Source: DATCHW01 sp036508135 (GTDB lineage Bacteria > Bacteroidota > Ignavibacteria > Tepidaquicellales > Tepidaquicellaceae). Taken from it: DNA of 64,000 bases. Below, one piece after another: positions 18,786 to 28,576 of the stretch. The stretch's first letter is position 1, and every line of letters starts with the position of its first letter. Below the pieces are notes generated by a model that searched no databases, was not told the origin of the DNA, and saw only the letters and a program-made list of their open reading frames with translations. A program made the position numbers and the translations under genes. The stretch covers positions 62,001-126,000 of the forward strand of contig DATCHW010000308.1 of assembly GCA_036508135.1 (NCBI GenBank), in the 5' to 3' direction.

Positions 18786-19761
18786 ATTTTCTTTTCAGGA
18801 CTTCAGTATTGACTAATCCTTCGGGGATTTTGCCATTGAAATAATCTATAATATTCTGAGCTGCTTTATATGACATAAGCTGCCGGGTTTGAATTGTTGC
18901 ACTTGCAATATGCGGTGTCATTACAATATTATCGAGTTTTTCCAATCCTTTAACAAACCTTGGTTCATCTTCGTAAACATCAATCGCCGCACCTGCTATT
19001 CTTTTTTCTTTCAGAGCATTGTACAAAGCATTTTCATCTACAACCGGTCCGCGGGATGTATTGATCAGGAATGCAGTCTTCTTCATCATATTTAATTCCC
19101 TTTCTCCAATCAAATGATAAGTATCTTCTTTAAGCGGTACATTTATTGTTACAAAATCAGATTCAGTAAGTAAAGTATCGAAGTCAACATTTTCAGCACC
19201 GAATTTCAGTTGTTTTGTATCAATGAATTTATCGCTGTAAATTACTTTCATAAGAAACCCGTAGTAAGCGATTCTACCGACCGCCTTGCCAATGTTACCC
19301 ATACCGACAATACCGAGTGTTGAATTATATACATCGAAGCCCAGGAAATCCATGGCTCCCCAGCCCCCGAACTTACCTGTTCGCATAAAATTATCAGATT
19401 CAACTACACGTCTTGAGATTGAAAGGATAAGGGCAAAAATAAAATCTGCGGTCGTTTCATCGAGTGTGCGGGGGGTATTTGTAACATATATTCCTTTTGC
19501 TGTGGCTGTTTTCAAATCTATATTATTAAATCCTACAGCATAATTAGAAATGATTTTCAAATTTCTGCATTCTTCTATTACTTCAGAATCGATAGAATCG
19601 GATAACAGAGAAAGGAGAACATCTTTATCTCTTGCCATTTCAATAAGTTTTTTTTTATCCAGGATGCCATGATAGTCATTAAGTTCCACATCATATTTAT
19701 TTCTGAGCATTTTTATTCCGCTATCCGGTATGGGGTGCGTAATTAAAATCTTAGGTTTCAT
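18784..19761 (-). CDS. D-glycerate / D-2-hydroxyacid dehydrogenase (hydroxypyruvate reductase type)
   Basis: The 325-residue protein is a D-isomer-specific 2-hydroxyacid dehydrogenase. It has the NAD-binding motif GMGNIG at 153-158 and the catalytic triad Arg237 (NTSRGP), Glu266 (DVYEDEP) and His284 (PHIASA). Its gene overlaps the glycerate kinase gene by 4 bp (ATGA). The pair most simply interconverts hydroxypyruvate or glyoxylate with glycerate or glycolate and phosphorylates glycerate into glycolysis. Which substrate is preferred is inferred from context. Confidence 0.85.
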   Translation of the reverse strand: MKPKILITHPIPDSGIKMLRNKYDVELNDYHGILDKKKLIEMARDKDVLLSLLSDSIDSEVIEECRNLKIISNYAVGFNNIDLKTATAKGIYVTNTPRTLDETTADFIFALILSISRRVVESDNFMRTGKFGGWGAMDFLGFDVYNSTLGIVGMGNIGKAVGRIAYYGFLMKVIYSDKFIDTKQLKFGAENVDFDTLLTESDFVTINVPLKEDTYHLIGERELNMMKKTAFLINTSRGPVVDENALYNALKEKRIAGAAIDVYEDEPRFVKGLEKLDNIVMTPHIASATIQTRQLMSYKAAQNIIDYFNGKIPEGLVNTEVLKRK

Positions 19762-20924
19762 AAAACAATTATTTTTTTATTTACATCTGCTGAATTTATA
19801 ACATCACGGCAAAACTTTTCAGCCGCTTCTTTAAGTTTATTTTTTGCATTTAATTTCAGATATTTTAAATCATATTTTGCATTTCCGAAACAACTGTAGA
19901 TAGTATCAATCTCTTTTCCGAGAAATTCCGATGCACTGTCATCAGTTCGTCCGTTAATTGCTATAACTTTTTTAGTAAATTTTTTTGCAAGTTTTGCAAT
20001 ACCAAGCGGAGCTTTTCCGAAGGCAGATTGGTGATCCATAGAACCCTCACCTGTAATTACAATATCACAGTCCTTAATCTTCTTATCTATGTTTAGAATT
20101 TCAATTATACCGTCGATACCGGAAATGATTTCTGCATTTAAAAAAATCTTCAAAGCAGCACCCAAGCCTCCGGCAGCTCCGGCTCCCGGAAAATCCGGAT
20201 AAATTTTTGTTTGTTTGTATATCACATCGCCAAAATATTCAAGAGAATCTTCAAGTTTATACATCATATTCTCACTTGCTCCTTTTTGAGGCGAGTAGAT
20301 GAAAGATGCTCCGTTTTCACCGTAAAGAGGATTAGTCACATCGCATAGAACGATAAATTTAACATCACAAAATAAATCTTTTAATATCCTGCTATCGAAA
20401 CTGAAAATTTTCTGCAAAACACCGGGACCATATCCTTCCTTTTTTCTTTCAGATATTTCTTTACCTGCATCATTATAAAATTTTACACCAAATGCCTGAA
20501 GCATTCCTATCCCGAGATCATTTGTGGCTGTTCCGCCGATACCTAAATAATTTTTTTTTGAACCGTTTGAAACAGCATCTAAAATTAATTGTCCGAAACC
20601 ATAAGTAGATGCTATCCACGGGTTCAATTCACTTTTATTAAGCAAATTTAACCCTGAAGCCTGAGCTGCTTCGACAAAAGCAATTTCACCCTGAACACCA
20701 TAATAAGCATCAATCTCTCTGCCGAGCGGGTCTTTTACTTTTATCTCCTTTTTTTCGCAGTCAATACCGAATAATATCGAATCGAGCGTTCCTTCGCCTC
20801 CGTCACCAACAGGAACAGAAACAAAATCAAATCCGTTTTGTGATAAAATTTTACATATTGTTTTTGAGACTTCCAAAGAAGATAAAGTCCCTTTGAAAGA
20901 ATCCGGTGCTACTAATATTTTCAT
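19758..20924 (-). CDS. Glycerate kinase, GlxK/GarK type
   Basis: From ATG 20924 the protein has 388 residues and begins MKILVAPDSFKGTLSS, the classic N-terminus of type 1 glycerate kinases; a start six codons further upstream is possible but less likely. Other family signatures are PVGDGGEGT, GGTATNDLGIGML and TGEGSMDHQS. It phosphorylates D-glycerate to 2- or 3-phosphoglycerate. Its stop overlaps the start of the dehydrogenase gene, so the two are co-translated. Confidence 0.9.
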   Translation of the reverse strand: MKILVAPDSFKGTLSSLEVSKTICKILSQNGFDFVSVPVGDGGEGTLDSILFGIDCEKKEIKVKDPLGREIDAYYGVQGEIAFVEAAQASGLNLLNKSELNPWIASTYGFGQLILDAVSNGSKKNYLGIGGTATNDLGIGMLQAFGVKFYNDAGKEISERKKEGYGPGVLQKIFSFDSRILKDLFCDVKFIVLCDVTNPLYGENGASFIYSPQKGASENMMYKLEDSLEYFGDVIYKQTKIYPDFPGAGAAGGLGAALKIFLNAEIISGIDGIIEILNIDKKIKDCDIVITGEGSMDHQSAFGKAPLGIAKLAKKFTKKVIAINGRTDDSASEFLGKEIDTIYSCFGNAKYDLKYLKLNAKNKLKEAAEKFCRDVINSADVNKKIIVL

Positions 20925-20932
20925 ATTAAATA

Positions 20933-20968
20933 AAAAAACCACGAAAGATAGTTTCTTTCGTAGTTTTT
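20933..20968 (-). terminator. Intrinsic terminator after the transketolase gene
   Basis: On the minus strand the sequence forms an ACTACGAAAG ... CTTTCGTGGT hairpin followed by a T-rich tail. It lies between the transketolase stop (20995) and the glycerate kinase start (20924), so it should end the transketolase transcript. The stem has small mismatches but strong A/T flanks. Confidence 0.65.
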
Positions 20969-20994
20969 AACAAAAATAATTAATTAAAAGTTAA

Positions 20995-23385
20995 TCAGAA
21001 ATGTGAAGGTTTCTTTTTAACAAGATAATCAATAAAAGCTTTTGCATCTTTATATATGCTATCTGCATCTAAACCTGCCTGATGCATGACACTTTCTGCA
21101 TTTCCTGAACCGAGATAGAATCCTTTTTTGAAAGGATGTAATATTCTGTTTCTGGACTCAGAACTTTTTACCCATTTATACATTGTCGGCAAAGTGAAAC
21201 CCGTTATTCCCATAATTTCATTTCCAATCTCATCGGGGTAGATTTTTTCTTTTTCTTTTTCAGGAAGAAGATCGAATAATTCTGAACTTGCTACATAATA
21301 AACGTTTACATTAATTCCTTCCGCATCGAGTTTTGGAAGTACTTTTGTAATAAATTCGATTGTTACTCCGCTTTCCTGCAATATGAAGTTTGCATCAACT
21401 TTATTTTTTTTATTAGCTTTTCTTAACAGATATAGACCCTTTACGGAATCTGAAGCCGGAGCGAGATTCATAGCTTTTCTATCCGTAACTATTTCATTTG
21501 GTCTTGTAACAAATGGTGAAAGAACTGCCGGTCTCTTTTTTAATCCTGCGATAAGCAGATTCCATACTTCTGCGGGTTCCCATGGTGTTAATGTTATCAT
21601 GACACCCTGAGGAAAATTTCCCTGTAACAACTGCAGGCATTGAGGATCAGCGTGTGTAGGTCCATCTTCTCCGGTTTTTAATCCGGCGTGAGCATTAATG
21701 AGAATCCAGGTGTTATAGTTACCGCCGAAATGCTGCGTTTTATTCTGTTCACCTATACCGTGCAGACGTGCAGCGGTGTGTTCCATTGCGGAGATAAATG
21801 CTCCATAAGAAGAACTTACTCCGATATTTTTTCCGTAAGCAGAGAGTCCTGCCATCATGCCGCCCATTGCATCTTCGCAAATACCACCTATTGAAAGTAT
21901 TCTTGATTCAGAATTATCTATTGAATCGAAGAAACCTTCAGGAAAGCCTTTATCCAACAGATTAACACTCGTTGAGCCGAGTAAGTCTGCTGCAACACCA
22001 AGGAATGCTCCTTCAGTAATTTTATTAAGATATCCGAGTGATGAGCCAAGAACTGCCCTGAGAGTTGTGGATGAACCGACTTTGACGCCGAGCTCTTCGG
22101 GTATAACTTTCTCAGAAATCTCCTTAGATGTATACAGGTTTTCAAGTTTCGGATGTTTTTCGCGAGGTATGCGTTTTAAATCCTGATATCTCCTTTTTGA
22201 TTCTAAAATTGAAGTTGAGAAATATTTTAATTCATTATGATTTTCAATTACATTCCTGATAGTCATCAAAGTATCATAGAAACATTTTTCTACATTCTCC
22301 GGAGAAGCGTCACCGGAGAAGTGCGGAATAGTAACTTTGAATTCATTTTCGAATTCTTTCATTGCATTATAATATCCTTCAGATGCAAACTTATGTCCGG
22401 CACCATGTGAAGCCCTTCCTTCAATTCCATATTTCCAACCTTTTACAGTTCTATAAATAATCGCTGTCGGCATTTGATTTGTCAGAGTTTTTGCAAAGGA
22501 TTGTGCTGCAAGAACTTTATTGAAATCCTTTCCATCATCAACGGAAATTACATTGAAATCGTGAAGATAGCAAAGTTCAGCAGGATTCCATTGGACATAA
22601 TCTCCTTTTAATTCGCCTTCACGGCAGACTCTATTGCTATCAATTGAAGCCTGATTAAAATCCAAATGGAAAAATACGTTATATAATCTCATTGCAGATG
22701 CGGCGGCAAGAGCTTCAGCAACTCTACCCGGAGTCATTCCGCCTTCGCCTTCTATAACGTGAACTTTCGGTGCATTTTTTCCATAATAATCAAGCGCTCC
22801 AAGAGCTAAACCGAATGAAGCGGGATCACCTACTCCACTGGCACCTGTTGCAACTTTTACAAAAGGAACAGCCGGTGTAGGATGCCCGTCAAGTGCTTTA
22901 ACATTGAATTTTTTGAACAAAGGTAATTCCGTCGTCGGGTTTTTTCTGAAACCAAGAAGGTCTTCGAATCTCATCTGGAATTTTTCTTCAGATAATTCTT
23001 TTATTGCGAAAGCTCTGACCAATTCATTTCTTAAAGCCCACATAGTGTATAATCCCAGAGCCTTATGTCCAGCAGCATATACTACCATATCATTGTCATC
23101 TGCGAATGGATTCTTTATATCATAATCTGCGATTTTATATAATATAGATTCTACGATTCTTCCTGAAGAAATTGAACCTCCCGGGTGACCGCTCGTCGGA
23201 ACAAAATTATACATAACAGCACAAAGAGTTCTGTAAATCAGATCAAGTTTTTCAAAACCATTCAATTCTTGTGATTTAAGAAAAGATTTTCCTTCCATAA
23301 TATCGTTTATATCGTAAAAATTTCCTCTTCTCGGTCCGTAAGTAAATGCTTTGGATTTTACGTTTTTAAAATCAAAATTTATCAT
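20995..23385 (-). CDS. Transketolase-like thiamine-diphosphate enzyme, full length (796 aa)
   Basis: The protein contains an N-terminal thiamine-diphosphate domain (TSGHPGGSISSG near residue 63; EGEGGMTPGRVAEALAAAS near 212), a central pyrimidine-binding domain with HAGLKTGEDGPTHADPQ (about 568-584), and a C-terminal transketolase-type domain. It is longer than the usual 650-670 residues and has a divergent N-terminus with the motif FTYGPRRGNFYDIND. It probably serves the non-oxidative pentose phosphate pathway, although a related ThDP enzyme with another donor is possible. It stands alone between two terminator-like gaps. Confidence 0.78.
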   Translation of the reverse strand: MINFDFKNVKSKAFTYGPRRGNFYDINDIMEGKSFLKSQELNGFEKLDLIYRTLCAVMYNFVPTSGHPGGSISSGRIVESILYKIADYDIKNPFADDNDMVVYAAGHKALGLYTMWALRNELVRAFAIKELSEEKFQMRFEDLLGFRKNPTTELPLFKKFNVKALDGHPTPAVPFVKVATGASGVGDPASFGLALGALDYYGKNAPKVHVIEGEGGMTPGRVAEALAAASAMRLYNVFFHLDFNQASIDSNRVCREGELKGDYVQWNPAELCYLHDFNVISVDDGKDFNKVLAAQSFAKTLTNQMPTAIIYRTVKGWKYGIEGRASHGAGHKFASEGYYNAMKEFENEFKVTIPHFSGDASPENVEKCFYDTLMTIRNVIENHNELKYFSTSILESKRRYQDLKRIPREKHPKLENLYTSKEISEKVIPEELGVKVGSSTTLRAVLGSSLGYLNKITEGAFLGVAADLLGSTSVNLLDKGFPEGFFDSIDNSESRILSIGGICEDAMGGMMAGLSAYGKNIGVSSSYGAFISAMEHTAARLHGIGEQNKTQHFGGNYNTWILINAHAGLKTGEDGPTHADPQCLQLLQGNFPQGVMITLTPWEPAEVWNLLIAGLKKRPAVLSPFVTRPNEIVTDRKAMNLAPASDSVKGLYLLRKANKKNKVDANFILQESGVTIEFITKVLPKLDAEGINVNVYYVASSELFDLLPEKEKEKIYPDEIGNEIMGITGFTLPTMYKWVKSSESRNRILHPFKKGFYLGSGNAESVMHQAGLDADSIYKDAKAFIDYLVKKKPSHF

Positions 23386-23556
23386 TTTTTTCTCCGTGAT
23401 AATTTTTTAATAAAACTTTTTTTTAGAAGTAAGTTTGTATCCTAATCGCCAAAAGATGATGTAAATCTATATAAAATTAAGTGAAATTTAATGCAAATAA
23501 AAGATGAAAATAATTCAAATTTCCCTCAAATAATTGTAAAGGGGAATAAAGTAGTA

Positions 23557-25473
23557 TTATAATTTCTTTTGTTCTTTAAGTTTCGAAACAATTTTTTCCA
23601 TTTCTGAAACCATACGGTCAAATCTGTTAAAGGCGGCTGAATATGGTTCAGGTTGAGTCATATCAACTCCGGCTTTTTTAAGTATTTCCATAGGATAATC
23701 ATTTCCGCCGGATTTTAGCATAGTAAGATATTTATCTCTGTATTCTGCCGGATTATTAAGGACATAATCACTCATAGCCATAGAAGCTATAATACCTGTG
23801 CTATACTGGAACACGTAAAAGTTCATATAGAAATGCGGAATACGGCTCCATTCATTTTGAATATAATCCCCTACCTCACATACCCCTTCATCGTGTCCGT
23901 AATATTCACGAGTAAGTTCCAGATATTTGTTATTAAGCCAGTCTGCGGTTAATGTCTGACCTGATTCTACGCGTTCATGCATAGCAAGTTCAAATTCAGC
24001 AAATAATGTCTGACGATATAAGGTACCTCTTACCTGGTCAAGGTAGCTGTCGAGTATAAAAAGTTTGAACATATCATCATTATCATTTTTCAGGAGATAA
24101 TCCATTAGCATATTTTCATTAAATGTAGATGCAATTTCTGCAAGGAATATTGTATAGCCGGATAAAGGAAAAGGCTGGTATTTATTTGAAAAATAAGAGT
24201 GCATCGCATGTCCGAGTTCGTGCGCTAAGGTTGAAATTGCATTATAACTTCCGTCGTAATTAATTTTCACGAAAGGATGAACTCCGTAAATTCCTCCTGA
24301 GTAAGCACCGCTTTGTTTACCTTTATTTGGATAAATATCAATCCACCTGTTATCAAATGATAACTTAAGAGCATCCTGATACTCGCTTCCCATTGGTTTC
24401 ATTATTTCGAGGACTGTCTGTTCAGCTTCGTCGAATGTAAAAACTTTTTCGACTGAAGGAACTGCCAAAGCATAAATATCCTCATATAAAAATTTGTCCA
24501 ATCCGAGAAGTTCTTTTTTTAGTTTTAAATATCTGTGCATCGGAGAAAGATTTTCCTTAACCGATTTTATCAGCTGAAGGTATACTTCTTTAGGAATATT
24601 ATCCCCGAAAAGTTTTGCAGACAGGCAATCAGGATACTTTCTTATTTTTGAAGAGAACAGATGCTGTTTTATTGCTCCATCCTGAAGTATAGCGAGAGTA
24701 TTCTCAAATTTCTTTTGATTTTTCCAAAACTCGTTCATTACCATTCTGCGGTCTGCTGTAATTTTAGATGCTCTGTATTTCATATAATTTGCATAGTTCA
24801 AAATAACCTTCTGTCCGGTGCTGAGCGTTACTTCTGCTGAGGGAAGTTCCATATCATTAAGCATATTAGCTGCACGGTTTGTCGAGCCGGAAAAAAGACC
24901 TGTAAGAGATGCAATTTTTTGTTGGTCTTCCGGTAATATATGGTCTTTGCTTCTGAAAATATCTTCTGCCATAAAGCGATAGATTTCCAGCTTCGGTTCT
25001 GTCGTTACATATTCACCGAATTTTTCATACCCAAGTGCGATAATATCTGGATTCAGGAAAGAGAGTTTTGAACTCATCTGCACAAAAATTGACTGTAATT
25101 CTCCCTGCATACTTTGATATTGTGTGTTACTCATATCGGTATTTGCCTGATGGCTTGCAAAAGAAAAAAGTTTTGATGACTTAAGATTAATTTCATTAAG
25201 CAAGTCAAGTAAAGCAAGCATTTTCGAGGATGAGCTTGTCCATCCCGCAGCGGTTTCATCTATTTTTGAAATTAGTTCAACAGCCGCCTCTTTATCTGTT
25301 TTCCAGGCTTCCATTGATGGATATATATCCTCGATTTTCCATGTATAGTCAACAGGAATATCTTTTCTGTCGGTAAGCGAATAATCGGGAATCTTTTTTT
25401 CCTGTGCGAATATAGCGGTAGAAATCATAAATATTAAAATAAATATATAAGTAAAAAGTATTGAGTTTTTCAT
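23557..25473 (-). CDS. pepF: Oligoendopeptidase F (M3B) with signal peptide
   Basis: The 638-residue M3 metallopeptidase has the zinc motif HELGH at residues 418-422 and the third ligand Glu446 in AEIASTFNE. Unlike cytoplasmic PepF of Firmicutes, it carries an N-terminal signal peptide (about 1-23, ending AIFAQ), so it should act in the periplasm. It cleaves short peptides, consistent with a protein- or peptide-feeding lifestyle. Transcription is monocistronic. Confidence 0.9.
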   Translation of the reverse strand: MKNSILFTYIFILIFMISTAIFAQEKKIPDYSLTDRKDIPVDYTWKIEDIYPSMEAWKTDKEAAVELISKIDETAAGWTSSSSKMLALLDLLNEINLKSSKLFSFASHQANTDMSNTQYQSMQGELQSIFVQMSSKLSFLNPDIIALGYEKFGEYVTTEPKLEIYRFMAEDIFRSKDHILPEDQQKIASLTGLFSGSTNRAANMLNDMELPSAEVTLSTGQKVILNYANYMKYRASKITADRRMVMNEFWKNQKKFENTLAILQDGAIKQHLFSSKIRKYPDCLSAKLFGDNIPKEVYLQLIKSVKENLSPMHRYLKLKKELLGLDKFLYEDIYALAVPSVEKVFTFDEAEQTVLEIMKPMGSEYQDALKLSFDNRWIDIYPNKGKQSGAYSGGIYGVHPFVKINYDGSYNAISTLAHELGHAMHSYFSNKYQPFPLSGYTIFLAEIASTFNENMLMDYLLKNDNDDMFKLFILDSYLDQVRGTLYRQTLFAEFELAMHERVESGQTLTADWLNNKYLELTREYYGHDEGVCEVGDYIQNEWSRIPHFYMNFYVFQYSTGIIASMAMSDYVLNNPAEYRDKYLTMLKSGGNDYPMEILKKAGVDMTQPEPYSAAFNRFDRMVSEMEKIVSKLKEQKKL

Positions 25474-25627
25474 AAAATAATATTTAATTATCAGATATAA
25501 GTAAAATCCAAAAAAAAATTATTATTTAAAATATAAAAATTTTGAGCAATAAAAGATTATAGACCAAAATAATTGAATCTTAAATGGATAGAATTCATTA
25601 AATTTAAAAAGAAAAAAGGAGAGAAAA

Positions 25628-25714
25628 ATGAATTTAAAAAAATTCAATAACGTCCATCATCAAGGAAATAAGCAGAAGAACCAAAAAGAAATAGAATACG
25701 GAAGATTTTTATAA
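25628..25714 (+). CDS. Putative 28-residue peptide with strong ribosome binding site
   Basis: ATG 25628 is preceded by AGGAG (25617-25621) at 6-nt spacing, which is unusual because most genes here have weak or no Shine-Dalgarno sequence. The reading frame encodes a basic, polar, Lys/Asn/Gln-rich peptide (starts MNLKKFNNVHHQGNKQ) and stops at TAA 25714. It lies in an otherwise empty 300-bp gap between pepF and an SDR gene, both on the other strand. No family is recognised; it could be a chance frame. Confidence 0.35.
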   Translation: MNLKKFNNVHHQGNKQKNQKEIEYGRFL

Positions 25715-25782
25715 GAAAGTGTTACCTGATTGATATCCAATAAAACCTATCTTATATATATTTAACGCTGTTATAGTGTTAT

Positions 25783-26499
25783 TCAGGGGTTAGTTCCCCA
25801 GATTTCAATATCTTTTATTAAGGCTCTTTGAGGCAGAGCGATTGCGGATACTATTGAATCCGCCACATCTTCTGCTCGCATATATATTCCCTTGCCGGTT
25901 TCCTTTTGTTCCTTGATTGGTTTTTCTTTTGTATCCACCATCGAGGGGCTTATCGTGACCACTCTAATATTATGCTCTCTAACTTCTTTAATGAGGCATT
26001 CCGAGAATCCGTTGAGCGCAAACTTGGATGCAGTATATGCCGAGCCGCCCGGATAGCCGCGCTTTCCTGCCGTTGATGAAATATTTACAATCGTTCCGCT
26101 GCTTTGCTTAATCATAAAAGGAAGAGTGAGTTTTGTGAGTATGAAAACTCCTCTGATATTTGTTGCGAATACCCTGTCGAAATCTTCGATATCCATTTTT
26201 TCGATTTTACCGTGTGCAAACTGTGCCGCATTATTTATCAGCACATCAATCGTTCCGAACTTTGCAGCAGCTTCACTAACGATTCTTTGGCAGTCTTCTT
26301 CGACAGATACATTTGCACCGATAAGCAGCAGATTTGAATCAATAACGCTGAATTCCTTCCTGATTTTTTCGAGGTCATTAATATTTCTCGAAACAAGTAT
26401 GAGTTTCGGGTTTAATCCGGATAATTTTTTTGCGGTAACTTTGCCAATTCCTTTTGATGCTCCGGTCAAAAGTATGACTTGATTTTCTATTCTATTCAT
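25783..26499 (-). CDS. Short-chain dehydrogenase/reductase, 3-ketoacyl-reductase-like
   Basis: This 238-residue classical SDR has the cofactor motif TGASKGIG (residues 12-19), NNAA at 89-92, catalytic Ser141/142, Tyr155 and Lys159 (YTASK). The family reduces or oxidises carbonyl/alcohol groups with NAD(P)H. The closest by pattern are FabG-like ketoreductases, but it lies outside any fatty-acid cluster, so the substrate is open. Confidence 0.85.
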   Translation of the reverse strand: MNRIENQVILLTGASKGIGKVTAKKLSGLNPKLILVSRNINDLEKIRKEFSVIDSNLLLIGANVSVEEDCQRIVSEAAAKFGTIDVLINNAAQFAHGKIEKMDIEDFDRVFATNIRGVFILTKLTLPFMIKQSSGTIVNISSTAGKRGYPGGSAYTASKFALNGFSECLIKEVREHNIRVVTISPSMVDTKEKPIKEQKETGKGIYMRAEDVADSIVSAIALPQRALIKDIEIWGTNP

Positions 26500-26597
26500 A
26501 ATCTAAATTTTTATTTATATCAAAATATATATTTACAATTAAAAAAAAAACATTTAAGTTTGATTAATCTTCATTCATAAAGTGTAATCGAAGCAAG

Positions 26598-26669
26598 ATG
26601 AAAATAACATATATTATTTTATTTGCAATCCTGATAGGGATTTTAATAACAGGTATTATTTTGAGTTAA
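26598..26669 (+). CDS. Putative 23-residue hydrophobic peptide
   Basis: ATG 26598 to TAA 26669 encodes MKITYIILFAILIGILITGI plus three residues, a single membrane helix with one N-terminal lysine. The upstream sequence GAAGCAAG is only a weak ribosome site. Such tiny one-helix proteins exist (type I toxin-like or regulatory peptides), but length alone makes this uncertain. It has no visible antisense RNA partner. Confidence 0.25.
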   Translation: MKITYIILFAILIGILITGIILS

Positions 26670-26763
26670 TAAAAAAGTCTCAGGTATCTAATATTTACAT
26701 ATTAAGAGATACCCGAATCAAAAGAAATAAAAGTCTTTAAAATTTTTTTGCAATATTTCCAAG

Positions 26764-26979
26764 GTGATGATCAAATTATTTGAAAATCCGGATGTCATTT
26801 CTTTAAAAATAAACCCGGAGATAACTATCAGCATTTTGGGAAATAATACCACAAAATCCTTCAAGAAAAAAAAATCCAGATTTATTAGGGGTCAATATAG
26901 TTTATTTTACGAATTTCTTGAGACGAAATTTGCAGATTATGAAATAAAAATCGCTGACGAGAAAGAATTGGTAAGTTGA
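26764..26979 (+). CDS. Hypothetical 71-residue protein
   Basis: The frame starts with GTG at 26764 followed by ATG at 26767 and ends at 26979. The product is lysine-rich (KKKKSRF) with alternating hydrophobic residues early on; no family is recognised and no signal is seen. The AAGGTGATG at 26761-26769 looks like a ribosome site itself, which would argue for a start further downstream. It converges on the orphan transketolase half-gene with a 61-bp gap. Confidence 0.4.
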   Translation: MMIKLFENPDVISLKINPEITISILGNNTTKSFKKKKSRFIRGQYSLFYEFLETKFADYEIKIADEKELVS

Positions 26980-27040
26980 AAAGTTTGACTTACATTTGCA
27001 ATTAAGTAAACAATCCTCAAATAAACCGGCTGAAATATTT

Positions 27041-27904
27041 TTAAACGAAATCTCCGAATTTTGTGGGCACAAGTTCATCCAATGCAATTTTTCCCTGTTC
27101 GTCATCAGGAGGAACGCCGTGCCATCGGTAATCACCTTCCATAAATGAAACTCCTTTTCCCATTATTGTATGTGCTATTATAACGGATGGTTTTCCTTTA
27201 AATTTTTTTGCCTGCCTGAGAGTTTCGAGAATTTCTTCCATATTATTTCCATTAATATCAAAAACTTCCCAGTTAAAAGCTTTAAATTTATCAGCGAGAG
27301 GCATAATATTCATCACATTGTGTACATTTCCATCAATCTGGCAATCATTAGAATCAATTATCATTGTAAGGTTATCCACTTTATGATGAGCGGCTGTCAT
27401 TACAGCTTCCCAAATCTGACCTTCCTGCAATTCACCATCTCCATTTATACAATAAACATAATTTTCTTTTTTATCCAGTCTCAAGCCGAGGGCAGCACCA
27501 ACGGCAACGGATAAACCCTGCCCGAGTGAACCCGAGGCAATTTCAACACCGGGAACACCGTGAGTTTTAAGAGGTGCAGGATGCCCCTGTAATCTGGAAT
27601 TTATTTTCCGGAGTGTTTTTAATTCTTCCAGAGGGAAATATCCCCTGCGAGCAAGAGCAGCATACCAGACCGGAGCAACATGACCGATGGAAACAAACAG
27701 ATAATCGCGTTCCTTCCAATATGATTTTTCATTATCAATATTAAGTAAATTAAAATATAAGGCTGTGAATACGTCTGCAAGCCCTAGCGGTCCTCCTGAA
27801 TGACCGGATTTTGAGATAAGAAGCATATTGATAATATCACGTCTTAACTGGCGGGACATTTCATTCAGTTCTTCTATACTATCTAACTGTGGATTTTTAC
27901 TCAT
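27041..27904 (-). CDS. Transketolase, N-terminal subunit (split type)
   Basis: The 287-residue protein is only the thiamine-diphosphate-binding half of a split transketolase: KSGHSGGPLGLADV at about 33-46, SLGQGLSVAVGAALG near 126, and GDGELQEGQIWEA near 155. In most genomes the C-terminal half follows directly, but here the strand downstream is empty until the next operon, so the partner must lie elsewhere if it exists. The gene overlaps plsY by 8 bp. It may be inactive alone, or work with an unlinked C-subunit. Confidence 0.85.
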   Translation of the reverse strand: MSKNPQLDSIEELNEMSRQLRRDIINMLLISKSGHSGGPLGLADVFTALYFNLLNIDNEKSYWKERDYLFVSIGHVAPVWYAALARRGYFPLEELKTLRKINSRLQGHPAPLKTHGVPGVEIASGSLGQGLSVAVGAALGLRLDKKENYVYCINGDGELQEGQIWEAVMTAAHHKVDNLTMIIDSNDCQIDGNVHNVMNIMPLADKFKAFNWEVFDINGNNMEEILETLRQAKKFKGKPSVIIAHTIMGKGVSFMEGDYRWHGVPPDDEQGKIALDELVPTKFGDFV

Positions 27905-28565
27905 TTATTATTTCTTTTTTATTTTTCGTCTCCCTTATCAGCTCTATCAAAGGTTTTATATGCTTAATCATTATCAAAATACAAATAGATGCACTTAAAG
28001 TGAAAAGCAAATTAAAATTATAATGGACATCATCATTATATAATCCAAAATCGTAATTGTACTTTACAATAAAATCTGAAATAAAAATTATCACAAGAGG
28101 CATCAGTATGGTTGCGGCAATATTTCCTAAATGGACATTTCTCCTTACTGCAAAAATTACGAGGAATAAAACACCCCAGATTATGAAAATCCAAAAATTG
28201 ACGACCACAAAAATACCTGCAGTTGTTGCAAGTCCCCTACCGCCTTTGAATTTAATCCATATGGAAAAATTATGTCCTGCTACAAGAAGCAGCAGGGGAA
28301 AGATTGCAAGGTACAAAGGCATTGTAAATATTTTTGCCAGCAGAAAAGCCGGAATAAATCCCTTTAGGAAATCGAGAACCAATACCAGAATACCGATTGT
28401 TTTTGATTTCGTAACTTCATAACTATTAAGTGCCCCTACATTTCCCGAACCTGCTTTAGTGATATCTATTTTCCTGCTTCTTACAATTAGATATGCACTC
28501 GGTATCGAACCTATAATATAAAAAAGGAGGCATATTAAAATGTAATTTAGAATAAAAGGAGGCAT
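27897..28565 (-). CDS. plsY: Glycerol-3-phosphate acyltransferase PlsY
   Basis: The 222-residue polytopic protein has the PlsY motifs: GSIPSAYLIVR near residue 18, SGNVGALNSY near 39, and KFKGGRGLATTAG near 108. It transfers acyl groups from acyl-phosphate to glycerol 3-phosphate in phospholipid synthesis. The C-terminus is extended by two hydrophobic stretches relative to compact PlsY proteins. It lies 11 bp from the DUF1460 gene and overlaps the split-transketolase gene. Confidence 0.9.
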   Translation of the reverse strand: MPPFILNYILICLLFYIIGSIPSAYLIVRSRKIDITKAGSGNVGALNSYEVTKSKTIGILVLVLDFLKGFIPAFLLAKIFTMPLYLAIFPLLLLVAGHNFSIWIKFKGGRGLATTAGIFVVVNFWIFIIWGVLFLVIFAVRRNVHLGNIAATILMPLVIIFISDFIVKYNYDFGLYNDDVHYNFNLLFTLSASICILIMIKHIKPLIELIRETKNKKEIINE

Positions 28566-28576
28566 ACTTTAAATCA

